Virus record (IMG/VR): IMGVR_UViG_3300042691_019489
Location: 1-25,706 of that record
DNA length: 25,706 bases
DNA from: a virus
Strand: one strand, 5' to 3'
The notes below the pieces were generated by a model. That model did not search any database. It saw only the letters and a program-made list of their open reading frames with translations, and was not told the DNA's origin. This document shows, piece after piece, positions 1 through 6,223 of the stretch. The translations under genes were made by a program, and so were the position numbers. Position 1 is the stretch's first letter; every line of letters begins with the position of its first letter.

Positions 1-42
1 GATACAAAAACAGATATTGATATAACAGGGGAGACAAAATAA
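1..42 (+). CDS. C-terminal end of an upstream gene (partial)
   Basis: Thirteen codons are open from the first base and end in TAA at 40-42, giving an acidic, Thr/Asp-rich tail. The stop overlaps the next start as TAATG, the tight coupling used across this genome. The body of the gene lies outside the window. From its place before a holin-like protein and an endolysin it could be a late or tail gene, which is inference from position only. Confidence 0.5.
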   Translation, partial: DTKTDIDITGETK

Positions 43-449
43 TGGCTAAAGAAAAACTATCACCACAAGATTTAGATGCAAGATTAAAGTTTATTTTAGG
101 TATTACACTAGGATCAATTCTATTTCTTACATCAGTAGGAATTTTGTATGGTCTTCTATTTGTTAGCCAACCAATTGGTGCACAATCAGAAAATGATAAA
201 ATGTTTTTTAATGTTCTTGGTTCAGTTGCAACATTTATTACAGGAACATTAGCAGGTCTTTTAATTGGTCAGTCTGGCGCTAAAGATGTTATGGCAGCCC
301 AGTTAGCAAACAAAGAAATGGATGCTAAAAATACACAAGCAGACAAAAAATTAGAAGCAGAAATTGATGCAACTGCAGCACGATTGGCTGCAAAACCAGA
401 TGGTGCAATGCCAGAAGAACAACCAGTTGATACAGATTGGGATAAATAA
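42..449 (+). CDS. Two-helix membrane protein, putative holin
   Basis: 135 aa. Two hydrophobic segments are visible, at about residues 17-42 (GITLGSILFLTSVGILYGLL region) and about 57-77 (LGSVATFITGTLAGLLIGQS region). A charged helical tail rich in Ala, Lys, Glu and Asp follows. The ribosome site GGGGAG precedes the ATG, which overlaps the stop of the upstream gene. The endolysin begins 1 nt after its stop. A short two-helix protein with a charged cytoplasmic tail immediately before an endolysin fits a holin that releases the enzyme through the membrane. The family was not recognised from sequence; a virion-associated membrane protein is the alternative. Confidence 0.55.
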   Translation: MAKEKLSPQDLDARLKFILGITLGSILFLTSVGILYGLLFVSQPIGAQSENDKMFFNVLGSVATFITGTLAGLLIGQSGAKDVMAAQLANKEMDAKNTQADKKLEAEIDATAARLAAKPDGAMPEEQPVDTDWDK

Positions 450-450
450 A

Positions 451-1032
451 ATGGCAGAACAAGGTACAGCAGCACGTTTAATTGAAGTTGCTACAGCAGA
501 AATTGGAACTATTGAAGGTCCTAAAGATAATGAAACAAAATATGGCGCTTATACAAAAGCAAACTTTCAACCATGGTGTGGTTCATTTGTTAACTGGTGT
601 GCAAATGAAGCAGGAGTAAAGGTTCCTAATACTGTTTACACACCTGGCGGAGCATCAGCATTTAAGAAGGCTGGTGCATGGATTGATGGAGATGTTGCAG
701 ATCCAGAACCAGGTGATATAGCCTATTTTGATTTCCCTTCAGATGGTGTTGATAGAATTTCTCACGTAGGAATTGTTATTAAGGATAACGAAGATGGAAC
801 AGTTTGGTGCATTGAAGGTAATACTTCTTCAAAGAAATCTGGAAGCCAAAGAAATGGTGGAGAGGTTTGCAAACAATTACGTGCCTACAAAAAAAATAAG
901 GCTGGAGTATTAATTTCAATTGTTGGCTTTGGAAGACCTAAATTTGGGGCATCAAAAACAGCAGCAGCCCCTGCTAAAAAATCTCAAAATAAAGCAAAAA
1001 CCTGCCCAACTTGCGGTCAACATATAAAATAA
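451..1032 (+). CDS. CHAP-domain endolysin with C-terminal zinc ribbon
   Basis: 193 aa starting at ATG 451. An ATG in the same frame at 364 would overlap the previous gene by 86 nt and is less likely. Residues about 8-165 look like a CHAP amidase/endopeptidase: Cys43 in QPWCGSFV is the probable nucleophile, His105 in ISHVGIVI the probable general base, and PGDIAYFD precedes it as is typical. CHAP enzymes cleave peptidoglycan amide bonds. A low-complexity Ala/Lys linker leads to a terminal CPTCGQ at residues 185-190, half of a zinc ribbon. No lysin wall-binding repeat is visible, so this short tail may take that role or dimerise. It lies directly after the holin-like gene. Confidence 0.8.
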   Translation: MAEQGTAARLIEVATAEIGTIEGPKDNETKYGAYTKANFQPWCGSFVNWCANEAGVKVPNTVYTPGGASAFKKAGAWIDGDVADPEPGDIAYFDFPSDGVDRISHVGIVIKDNEDGTVWCIEGNTSSKKSGSQRNGGEVCKQLRAYKKNKAGVLISIVGFGRPKFGASKTAAAPAKKSQNKAKTCPTCGQHIK

Positions 1033-1037
1033 CCTGC

Positions 1038-1066
1038 TTGACCGTTTAAAGTTTTGCTGGTATACT
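1038..1066 (+). promoter_or_regulatory. Sigma70-type promoter of the Ntn-hydrolase gene
   Basis: TTGACC at 1038-1043, a 17-nt spacer, then TATACT at 1061-1066 preceded by TGG (extended -10). The transcript has a normal leader with GGAGGGG at 1083-1089 before the ATG at 1097. Confidence 0.8.
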
Positions 1067-1096
1067 AAATATACCGCATTCTGGAGGGGTATTCTA

Positions 1097-1621
1097 ATGA
1101 CTTGTATCGCCGTAGTTCGCCATGAAGATAAAGTCTATATGGCTGGTGATCGTGGTGCTAGCGATGACGGAACAATATTAGCACTTGATGCTCCAAAGGT
1201 TTGGAAAATTGGTCCATATTTAATTGGATATGCTGGATCAATGGACGGAGAAAGAATCCGCTATAACTTTAAACCAAGTGTTCCTAATATTAAAGATATA
1301 GATAAGTTTATGCAAACTAAATTTATTAAAGAACTTAGAGAATTCTACAATGATTTTTGGGTTGATACGTCTAAAGAGGGCGATCTTGGTTTAATTATTG
1401 CAATTCGTGGACAAATATATGAACATAGTTCTGTGGATATGTCTTTATCTAAATACACTGTTGATTATTTAGCAATGGGTTCTGGAGCAGAATATGCATA
1501 TGGATATTTATTTGCTACAGATAAACAAAAAAATGCACGTAATCGTGTTATGGGGGCAGTTCATGCTGCTATTAAATTTAGCCCATCCTGCATGGGTCCA
1601 GTTGACGTAGTAAGCATTTAG
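1097..1621 (+). CDS. Proteasome-beta/HslV-like Ntn hydrolase
   Basis: 174 aa beginning Met-Thr-Cys. After Met removal the three canonical proteasome catalytic residues fall in the canonical places: Thr1, Asp17 (in AGDRGAS) and Lys33 (in APKVWKIG). Further family landmarks are YAGSMDGER near residue 46, DLGLIIAIRGQIYE near 96-109 and AMGSGAEYAYGYL near 127, matching the GSG loop. These enzymes use an N-terminal threonine to cut peptide bonds in a compartmentalised ring. No propeptide is present, so the nucleophile would be freed by Met aminopeptidase alone. No partner ATPase or alpha subunit lies in the window. It has its own promoter. The substrate is unknown; a host proteasome decoy or a homo-oligomeric Anbu/HslV-like protease are both possible. 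Confidence 0.75.
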   Translation: MTCIAVVRHEDKVYMAGDRGASDDGTILALDAPKVWKIGPYLIGYAGSMDGERIRYNFKPSVPNIKDIDKFMQTKFIKELREFYNDFWVDTSKEGDLGLIIAIRGQIYEHSSVDMSLSKYTVDYLAMGSGAEYAYGYLFATDKQKNARNRVMGAVHAAIKFSPSCMGPVDVVSI

Positions 1622-1630
1622 AGATATACT
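1602..1630 (+). promoter_or_regulatory. Leaderless promoter of the 1637 gene
   Basis: TTGACG at 1602-1607, a 17-nt spacer, TATACT at 1625-1630, then 6 nt before ATG 1637. No ribosome-binding site fits between, so the message would start at or next to the AUG. The -35 lies inside the end of the preceding coding region. Confidence 0.75.
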
Positions 1631-1636
1631 TATAGT

Positions 1637-1852
1637 ATGGAAGAGTTTGAAGAAATACTAAAAGATATTCAAAGCAAAGAGTCAGAAGACAAAGAGTTTG
1701 AAATTTGGCTTGATAACGGAATTGATCGGGGATGGATAACAGAACCGTTTTGCAATACTCATGATGGCGATCCATACATGACAGAAGAAGAGCAAGAAGA
1801 GTGGGAATCAGGTGGAGACCCATGTCAAGTAGTATTTAAAATAAAGGAGTAA
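1637..1852 (+). CDS. Small acidic protein of unknown function
   Basis: 71 aa, very rich in Glu and Asp, with a WLDNGIDRGWITEPFC segment, a THDGDP motif and two cysteines. No membrane segment or signal peptide. The start is fixed by the promoter whose -10 ends 6 nt upstream; no Shine-Dalgarno sequence is present. The next gene begins 2 nt after its stop and is probably co-transcribed. Proteins of this type occur widely as unknowns in actinobacterial phages, as far as I recall; I cannot assign a function. Confidence 0.7.
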   Translation: MEEFEEILKDIQSKESEDKEFEIWLDNGIDRGWITEPFCNTHDGDPYMTEEEQEEWESGGDPCQVVFKIKE

Positions 1853-1854
1853 AA

Positions 1855-2469
1855 ATGAAAAATAAGTTAAAAATTATTATACTATTTGCTTCAGCAATAT
1901 TAACTTTAAATATTGCAGTTGCAAAGGCAGATCCAACATATGCAGTTCTTGATTCAAACGGAAATGTTACTAACATTATTGTTTGTGGCAGTGCTTGTGC
2001 TGGAGGAACTTTTGGAGGACAAACTGTTGTTCCTCAAGTTGCTGCAGACCCAGTAACTGGAGGAAATCGTGGTGGATTTTGGCTTGGACCAAACACTACA
2101 ACTTATGACTCTAATACTGGTGTATTTACTGTTCTAGATTCTAGCACTGTAACAAAATCTTTAACTGAAGATGAAGATGGAAATCAAATTACTTCGTCGG
2201 CAACAATTTATGGTGGAGCAACAACACAGTTTACATATAATGATACTGTTGGAGATAATCTATTTACAAGGGGTGGTTTTGTTTATGGATATTTAGAAAA
2301 TACTTCTGTCACAATATCTGTAAATAAAAATAATACTACAGAATCTATAGGATTTGATAGTAGAAAAACAACAAATGAAATTCAAGAATCTGTGCAAAAT
2401 TCTGGATTAGCATTGCTTAACTCTAAAGTTCAAACATTAATTTCATTACTTGGTGGTTGGGTTAAATAA
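1855..2469 (+). CDS. Secreted protein of unknown function
   Basis: 204 aa. A classical signal peptide is visible: MKNKLK, a hydrophobic core at about residues 7-22, and a probable cleavage after AKA (about residue 25). The mature part starts with YAVLDSNGNVTNIIVC, a short beta motif, and is rich in Gly, Thr, Ser and Asn with alternating hydrophobics, typical of beta-structured extracellular proteins. One early cysteine pair (CGSAC) is seen. A GGAG ribosome site precedes it. The exported nature suggests action at the host envelope or in the medium. Family not recognised. It ends 10 nt before the tRNA cluster. Confidence 0.7.
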   Translation: MKNKLKIIILFASAILTLNIAVAKADPTYAVLDSNGNVTNIIVCGSACAGGTFGGQTVVPQVAADPVTGGNRGGFWLGPNTTTYDSNTGVFTVLDSSTVTKSLTEDEDGNQITSSATIYGGATTQFTYNDTVGDNLFTRGGFVYGYLENTSVTISVNKNNTTESIGFDSRKTTNEIQESVQNSGLALLNSKVQTLISLLGGWVK

Positions 2470-2479
2470 TATAAGGGTT

Positions 2480-2551
2480 GCGGAAGTAACTCAATGGCAG
2501 AGTACTACCTTGCCAAGGTAGATGTTGCGGGTTCAAATCCCGTCTTCCGCT
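2480..2551 (+). tRNA. tRNA-Gly (GCC)
   Basis: A complete cloverleaf: acceptor GCGGAAG/CTTCCGC, anticodon stem CTACC/GGTAG with loop TTGCCAA and anticodon GCC at 2512-2514, T-arm GCGGG-TTCAAAT-CCCGT. A CCA follows the discriminator T in the DNA (2552-2554), unlike the other tRNAs here. Confidence 0.95.
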
Positions 2552-2556
2552 CCACT

Positions 2557-2629
2557 GTCCCCATCGTCTAGTGGCCTAGGACGTCGCCCTTTCACGGCGT
2601 TAACACGGGTTCAAATCCCGTTGGGGACG
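2557..2629 (+). tRNA. tRNA-Glu (UUC)
   Basis: Acceptor GTCCCCA/TGGGGAC, anticodon loop CTTTCAC with anticodon TTC at 2591-2593, T-arm ACGGG-TTCAAAT-CCCGT. The outermost anticodon-stem pair is a T-T mismatch. CCA is not encoded. Confidence 0.93.
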
Positions 2630-2633
2630 CAAT

Positions 2634-2707
2634 GGAGTGGTAGCCAAGTTGGTTAAGGCACCGAACTCATAATTCGGCTATCGTAGGTTCAAGTCCTACC
2701 CACTCTA
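2634..2707 (+). tRNA. tRNA with CAU anticodon (elongator Met or Ile2)
   Basis: Acceptor GGAGTGG/CCACTCT with a G1-U72 wobble, anticodon stem CCGAA/TTCGG, loop CTCATAA with CAT at 2668-2670, T-arm GTAGG-TTCAAGT-CCTAC, discriminator A. The anticodon stem lacks the three G-C pairs of an initiator tRNA. Whether it reads AUG, or AUA after lysidine modification by TilS, cannot be told by eye. In an AT-rich genome an AUA reader would be useful. CCA is not encoded. Confidence 0.92.
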
Positions 2708-2717
2708 CTTCATAAAA

Positions 2718-2726
2718 TGGTATAAT
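2718..2726 (+). promoter_or_regulatory. Extended -10 promoter of hsp20
   Basis: TGGTATAAT: a consensus -10 (2721-2726) with the TGn extension. No convincing -35 is seen at 17 nt; the extension may compensate. It lies just after the last tRNA. The transcript has a leader with an AAGGGG ribosome site before ATG 2784. Confidence 0.6.
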
Positions 2727-2783
2727 TGTTTTGTATCTGCCAAATGGGGATACATTAACTTATTCGCTTGAAAGGGGAATAAA

Positions 2784-3200
2784 ATGGTAACAAACTTAAC
2801 TATGGATCTTTTTAATGATCCATTTTTTATTGGCTGGAATAGAGAGTTAGCCAGACTTAGTAATGCACATAAAATAAACTCTCAATCATATCCTCCATAC
2901 GATCTTCTTAAATTAGATGAAGATACATATAGACTATCTCTTGCAGTAGCAGGATTCTCAAAAGATGACATTGATGTTTCTGTTGATAATGGATCTCTTG
3001 TTATTAAGGGAGAACTTGTAGGAGTAACAGATGCTGAAGTTGTTCATAAGGGAATTGCTGGTCGTAAGTTTACCCGCACATTTTCTTTAGGAGAATATAT
3101 GGAAGTTACTGGTGCTGAACTTAAGGACGGTATGCTAACAATTCATATTGATAGAATAGTTCCAGAAGAAAAGAAACCAAAGTCTATTAAGATCAAGTAG
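2784..3200 (+). CDS. Small heat-shock protein (Hsp20/IbpA family)
   Basis: 138 aa, close to the usual size of IbpA/IbpB. The alpha-crystallin domain spans about residues 37-130: SYPPYDLLKLDEDTYRLSLA, then VAGFSKDDIDVSV, SLVIKGE, HKGIAGRKFTRTFSLGEYMEV and LKDGMLTIHIDRIVPEEKKP, each with a clear IbpA counterpart. Such ATP-independent chaperones bind unfolding proteins in the cytoplasm and form oligomers. Hsp20 genes recur in cyanophages and other aquatic phages, where they are thought to help virion assembly or tolerate stress of infection. It has its own promoter and a strong ribosome site, and sits between the tRNA cluster and a putative small RNA. No C-terminal IxI motif is obvious beyond KSIKIK. 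Confidence 0.93.
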   Translation: MVTNLTMDLFNDPFFIGWNRELARLSNAHKINSQSYPPYDLLKLDEDTYRLSLAVAGFSKDDIDVSVDNGSLVIKGELVGVTDAEVVHKGIAGRKFTRTFSLGEYMEVTGAELKDGMLTIHIDRIVPEEKKPKSIKIK

Positions 3201-3206
3201 TATAAT
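3201..3206 (+). promoter_or_regulatory. Putative -10 of the structured RNA
   Basis: TATAAT begins at the base after the hsp20 stop codon. Neither a TGn extension nor a good -35 is visible, so this is a weaker call than the other promoters. A start about 7 nt downstream would fall at the base of the long hairpin. Confidence 0.45.
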
Positions 3207-3212
3207 ATAAAC

Positions 3213-3297
3213 AGTCCCTACACAGGACCTTGGGATGGAGTAGTTACCTTTCTATATATTCCCTGGCCTAAGTGCTTGGAATACCTGTGTAGGGCTT
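3213..3297 (+). ncRNA. Putative structured RNA closed by an 11-bp perfect stem
   Basis: CCCTACACAGG at 3216-3226 pairs perfectly with CCTGTGTAGGG at 3284-3294. Directly abutting the 3' arm is a second stem, TATTCC (3257-3262) with GGAATA (3278-3283) around a 15-nt loop, which would stack on the closing stem. The remaining 5' half (3227-3256) contains GGGA, which could alternatively pair with TCCC. A TATAAT lies just upstream and the next gene's promoter begins just downstream. No open frame fills it. There is no T-tract after the stem, so it does not look like a simple terminator. I do not recognise an Rfam family in it. Confidence 0.5.
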
Positions 3298-3305
3298 ATA
3301 CACAC

Positions 3306-3314
3306 TGATATAAT
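3306..3314 (+). promoter_or_regulatory. Extended -10 promoter of the HNH gene
   Basis: TGATATAAT with the -10 at 3309-3314. The -10 ends 8 nt before ATG 3323 and no ribosome site intervenes, indicating a leaderless message. An ATG at 3316 hits a stop after four codons. Confidence 0.65.
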
Positions 3315-3322
3315 TATGGTTA

Positions 3323-3598
3323 ATGACTGACAAAGAGTTAGACCATTATAATAAGCAAGAGTATAAAAAAAGGCTTGCAAAAATTAAAGAAGACTCTGGG
3401 TGCGTAGATTGTGGAATTAACAATCACATTATTTTAGATTTTGATCATGTAAGAGATAAAAAATATAATATTTCAAGAATGATTCATGATGGATTTTCAT
3501 GGAAAGCAATAAAAAAAGAAATAGAGAAATGTGAAGTTGTCTGTGCTAATTGTCATAGGATAAGAACGTACCATAGATTGACACGAACAATAGCCTAA
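3323..3598 (+). CDS. HNH endonuclease-like protein
   Basis: 91 aa. A zinc-stabilised HNH (beta-beta-alpha-metal) core is visible: Cys27-x2-Cys30, then LDFDH with Asp41-His42 as the metal/catalytic pair, a helical spacer, and Cys74-x2-Cys77-His78 in CANCHRIRTYHR. HNH enzymes nick or cut DNA; small free-standing ones in phages are often homing endonucleases or packaging partners. No terminase is nearby, so a mobile or homing-type role is the simpler guess. The start follows a -10 by 8 nt without a ribosome site. It is a single-gene unit between two other promoters. Confidence 0.82.
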   Translation: MTDKELDHYNKQEYKKRLAKIKEDSGCVDCGINNHIILDFDHVRDKKYNISRMIHDGFSWKAIKKEIEKCEVVCANCHRIRTYHRLTRTIA

Positions 3599-3607
3599 TG
3601 CTATAAT
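3599..3607 (+). promoter_or_regulatory. Extended -10 promoter of the FmdB-like gene
   Basis: TGCTATAAT, with -10 at 3602-3607, overlapping the end of the HNH gene. The message carries a leader with GGAG at 3627-3630 before ATG 3635. Confidence 0.6.
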
Positions 3608-3634
3608 TAATAGATTGTTAGTAAATGGAGATAT

Positions 3635-3808
3635 ATGCCAGTATACGATTATAAATGTGTAACGTGTTCTTCTACTATTGAATTTAAACGAGAGTTTGGT
3701 GAAGATAGGGAACCTTCATGCTGTAATAAAACAATGCAAAGGCAATGGTCGTCACCTGGAGTTATGTTTAATGCCCCAGGATTTTATTCTACAGATAATA
3801 GAAAGTAA
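3635..3808 (+). CDS. FmdB-like zinc-ribbon protein
   Basis: 57 aa. It opens with MPVYDYKCVTC, the typical FmdB/CxxC_CXXC_SSSS start, with Cys8 and Cys11 as the first zinc knuckle and a Cys29-Cys30 pair as the second. It ends with SSPGVMFNAPGFYSTDN, matching the GxGFYxTD tail of that family. Family members are small putative regulators of unknown mechanism. A GGAG site lies 4 nt before the ATG. Preceded by its own promoter and followed closely by the next one. Confidence 0.8.
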   Translation: MPVYDYKCVTCSSTIEFKREFGEDREPSCCNKTMQRQWSSPGVMFNAPGFYSTDNRK

Positions 3809-3811
3809 CGG

Positions 3812-3817
3812 TATACT
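3812..3817 (+). promoter_or_regulatory. -10 element deciding the start of the DUF7455-like gene
   Basis: TATACT abuts an ATG at 3818, which would lie too close to be transcribed in full. The next in-frame ATG at 3827 is 9 nt downstream, consistent with a leaderless message starting at or just before it. A weak -35 (TCTACA, 3788-3793) is present at 18 nt. Confidence 0.55.
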
Positions 3818-3826
3818 ATGAATACA

Positions 3827-4072
3827 ATGATTGCAGAAAAAGTTGTAAGCAAAGAGTGGGCTCTTGGCCCAATGGATCGTTGTGATTCTTGTGCTGCAGA
3901 AGCCCTTGTAAAGATAACTGGACTAACTGGAGACTTAATGTTTTGTGGTCATCACTACAATAAAATTATTGATAATCCAGAAGGCTATGCAAAAATGATG
4001 GCATTTATGCTTACAATAATTGATGAGCGTGAAAAATTAGTTGAAAACAAAGCGAAAGGCAAGGACTACTAA
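3827..4072 (+). CDS. DUF7455-like zinc protein
   Basis: 81 aa from ATG 3827. The core reads DRCDSCAAEALVKITG-x4-LMFCGHHYNKI: a CxxC knuckle followed by a strand and C-G-H-H, the arrangement I know from DUF7455 proteins of actinobacteria and their phages. Four ligands (two Cys, then Cys and His) suggest a zinc site. The C-terminal half is helical and charged. Function is unknown. The stop overlaps the nuclease start as TAATG, so the two are translationally coupled and read from the same promoter. Starting at 3818 instead would add MNT. Confidence 0.75.
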   Translation: MIAEKVVSKEWALGPMDRCDSCAAEALVKITGLTGDLMFCGHHYNKIIDNPEGYAKMMAFMLTIIDEREKLVENKAKGKDY

Positions 4073-4479
4073 TGTATCAATATTTTGTTAAAGAAGTAAA
4101 AAGTGTTGTTGATGGAGACACAATTGATGTTTTAATTGATTTAGGGTTTGATATTTTATTTGCATCTCGTGTAAGACTTGCTGGTATTGATACTCCTGAA
4201 TCTCGCACAACAGATAAGGCAGAAAAAGTCCTTGGTCTTGAGTCTAAAGAATACTTAAAAAAACAACTCAAAGATGCTAAGTCTGTTGTAATTAAAACAG
4301 AAAAAATGAACTCTTCAGAAAAGTTTGGTCGCATTTTGGGTTGGCTATATGTAAATGGTGAAACAGAATCTATTAATGATAAAATGATTAATGATGGATA
4401 TGCATGGGGATATCTTGGTGATACTAAAGTTAAAGACTTTGAAGCATTAAAAAAGGCTAGAGCAAAGTCTGGAAAATGA
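4072..4479 (+). CDS. Staphylococcal-nuclease-like (SNase) nuclease
   Basis: 135 aa. The SNase fold is clear: VKSVVDGDTIDV at the start, RLAGIDTPES, and KFGRILGWLYV. The catalytic residues Arg35, Glu43 and Arg87 and metal ligand Asp40 happen to carry the same numbers as in mature S. aureus nuclease. These enzymes cut DNA and RNA with calcium. No signal peptide is present, so it would act inside the cell, perhaps in host DNA breakdown or nucleotide salvage. Translationally coupled to the gene before (TAATG) and to thioredoxin after it (ATGA). Confidence 0.9.
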   Translation: MYQYFVKEVKSVVDGDTIDVLIDLGFDILFASRVRLAGIDTPESRTTDKAEKVLGLESKEYLKKQLKDAKSVVIKTEKMNSSEKFGRILGWLYVNGETESINDKMINDGYAWGYLGDTKVKDFEALKKARAKSGK

Positions 4480-4733
4480 AAAACGTATTTTATTTTACAG
4501 CAGACTGGTGTGGTCCATGTAAAAAGGTTCGCCCAATTGTTGAAGAGTTAGTTAAAGATGGACACTCTTTTCAAATTATAGATGTTGATATTGAAAAAGA
4601 ATTAGTCAAAAATTTTGAAATCAGTTCAGTACCAACCTTTATATTGTTTGAAAATGAAAAACAAATTAATCGTATTTCAGGTGCACAAACAAAAAATAGT
4701 TTGGAGTTATTTATAAATGGACAAATTAAATAA
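4476..4733 (+). CDS. Thioredoxin-like protein
   Basis: 85 aa, shorter than the typical 105-110 aa thioredoxin. The active site WCGPC is at residues 11-15 in FTADWCGPCKKVRP, the cis-proline loop is VPTF (Pro53) and the strand FILFENEKQINRISG follows. It lacks the first helix and strand of full thioredoxins, like glutaredoxin-sized phage thioredoxins. It would reduce disulfides, for example for a ribonucleotide reductase, or keep the many cysteine-rich phage proteins reduced. It overlaps the nuclease (ATGA) and the sulfotransferase by 17 nt. Confidence 0.9.
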   Translation: MKNVFYFTADWCGPCKKVRPIVEELVKDGHSFQIIDVDIEKELVKNFEISSVPTFILFENEKQINRISGAQTKNSLELFINGQIK

Positions 4734-5418
4734 AACTTTTTACCATTTACAAATAGCAAAATGCGGTGGCACATATATTAATAATATGTTTGTTCATAGT
4801 TTATTTAACATATTTAATGAAAATTCTATTAAATATATAGATGGAGAATATCACTTAGGGTGGCAAGAGATTGAAAAGATATATACGTTATCATGCTTTA
4901 GAGATCCATTAAAAAGGACAATCAGTCATTATGCTTATTATAAAAATGGTGGTCACGAAGGAAAGCCAGTAGACGGATTACCAAACTTTATTGATTGGGT
5001 AAAAGAAAATAAAAACCTTCTTGAAAACTATCAAGTTAAAAACTTTTTATATACAAAGAAAAATTTTAATTTAAATCCATTTAATCCAACTAGTGGAATG
5101 GATCCTGACTTTATGTCAATTAAAGTAGATAAAAATAAAGTAATGAATAGAGTTAAAAATACTAATATTTTATTAAAAAATTCTCAACTTAATGACTCAA
5201 CATGTTTAAATGTAATGCAAAAAATTTTAAATGATTTTGGATTAAATAAAAAATCTTTTATTGATAAACATAAAAAGTATGATCATAATATTACTATTGG
5301 ATCAAAAGAAATATATGATACATTAAGCATTAAAGATATGGATTACATATATAGTATTAATGATTTTGATTCAGAGATATATATGTCTGATAGTTTATTT
5401 TTTAATGATGGTAAATAA
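4717..5418 (+). CDS. Sulfotransferase-family protein
   Basis: 233 aa. HLQIAKCGGTYINN at residues 10-23 corresponds to the 5'-phosphosulfate loop (PKxGGTS), and CFRDPLKRTISHY at 60-72 to the 3'-phosphate motif (FRDPxxRxxSxY), with Arg62 and Ser70 as expected ligands. Such enzymes move sulfate from PAPS to a sugar, lipid or protein hydroxyl. Cys replaces the usual Thr in the loop, which is tolerated in some carbohydrate sulfotransferases. Together with the glycosyltransferases later in the window it might decorate surface glycans. The C-terminal half is Asn/Lys-rich and AT-rich in codons. It overlaps thioredoxin by 17 nt. Confidence 0.75.
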   Translation: MDKLNKTFYHLQIAKCGGTYINNMFVHSLFNIFNENSIKYIDGEYHLGWQEIEKIYTLSCFRDPLKRTISHYAYYKNGGHEGKPVDGLPNFIDWVKENKNLLENYQVKNFLYTKKNFNLNPFNPTSGMDPDFMSIKVDKNKVMNRVKNTNILLKNSQLNDSTCLNVMQKILNDFGLNKKSFIDKHKKYDHNITIGSKEIYDTLSIKDMDYIYSINDFDSEIYMSDSLFFNDGK

Positions 5419-5885
5419 TGAAAAAAAACTATTTTGATGGTGCTTGGCAATGGAGAGAAGAAGATATAAACACTGTTGGTCTTCCAAGACCTTTTGCATT
5501 TCCAAATAGAAAGGGTATGGCAAAAAAGGTTCCAATTCCTTGGCAGTCTGAAGATAGGTTTGAATCTAAAGGACATCTTGGATTGAACCAAGTTAATGAA
5601 GATTTAGTATTTAAAAATAGCATCTGTGGCTATTGTGGAATAAAGATTAATGATGAAGAAATTACACAAAGATGGATTACTGCACCAGTTGAATTAACAA
5701 CACATGATGGACCAAAAGTTTTTTCAGACTTCCATCCATTGCATCTTGAATGTATGGAGCAAGCAAGAATTTTTTGTCCACATATGAGAAAGTTATTTGA
5801 TGAAGATTTTGAAATAGGACTTTTTAAAAATTTAAAAAATAATGCAATATTGGATAGACTTAAAAGTAAAGAAGGACTAGAATAA
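5418..5885 (+). CDS. Cysteine/histidine-rich protein of unknown function
   Basis: 155 aa. An N-terminal segment rich in Trp, Arg and Pro (about residues 1-45) is followed by a probable zinc site: CGYCGIKI near residue 70, then HPLHLECMEQARIFCPHM near 106-123, giving two Cys, then His and Cys, then Cys and His ligands. No membrane segment. The fold resembles treble-clef or RING-like metal sites but the family was not recognised. It starts at the last base of the sulfotransferase stop (TAATG) and is coupled in the same way to the next gene. Confidence 0.7.
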   Translation: MKKNYFDGAWQWREEDINTVGLPRPFAFPNRKGMAKKVPIPWQSEDRFESKGHLGLNQVNEDLVFKNSICGYCGIKINDEEITQRWITAPVELTTHDGPKVFSDFHPLHLECMEQARIFCPHMRKLFDEDFEIGLFKNLKNNAILDRLKSKEGLE

Positions 5886-6223
5886 TGAATGATGATGAAC
5901 TTATAGAAGATCTTATCTTAAAGGGTGGAATTCAGGCTGCAGGGGTTGATTCTCAAACTGGAGAGTTGCTTTATGCGTTTACTCCTAAAATTAAAGAACT
6001 TATGCCAGAATTATATGAAGATCATATTTCTAGTGTTAATACTGAAGTGATGGGGCTTTGGGAAAAAGGGTATATAAATATTGACCTATTTGAAAAAGAC
6101 CCAGTAATAACACTATCAGAAAAGGCATTAAATAAAGAAGAGGTTGAAAAACTTTCACCAAGGGATCAGTGGTCTTTGTATGAGATTAAACGCATAATTA
6201 TATCTCCAAGAGAAGAACTCTGA
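5885..6223 (+). CDS. Small protein of unknown function (phage/actinobacterial type)
   Basis: 112 aa, acidic. It contains AAGVDSQTGELLYAFTPKIKEL followed by LWEKGYINIDLFEKDPVITL. The wording tGelLYxFTpk with a later LWxxGyI resembles small helix-turn-helix-like unknowns common in actinobacterial phages; this is recollection, not a search. No cysteines or membrane segment. TAATG coupling to the preceding gene places it at the end of an operon running from 3812. A new promoter follows immediately. Confidence 0.65.
   Translation: MNDDELIEDLILKGGIQAAGVDSQTGELLYAFTPKIKELMPELYEDHISSVNTEVMGLWEKGYINIDLFEKDPVITLSEKALNKEEVEKLSPRDQWSLYEIKRIIISPREEL

Noticed and set aside
364-450. Upstream in-frame start for the endolysin
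   Set aside because: It overlaps the holin-like gene by 86 nt in another frame, and the resulting N-terminus does not resemble CHAP enzymes. ATG 451 follows the previous stop directly.
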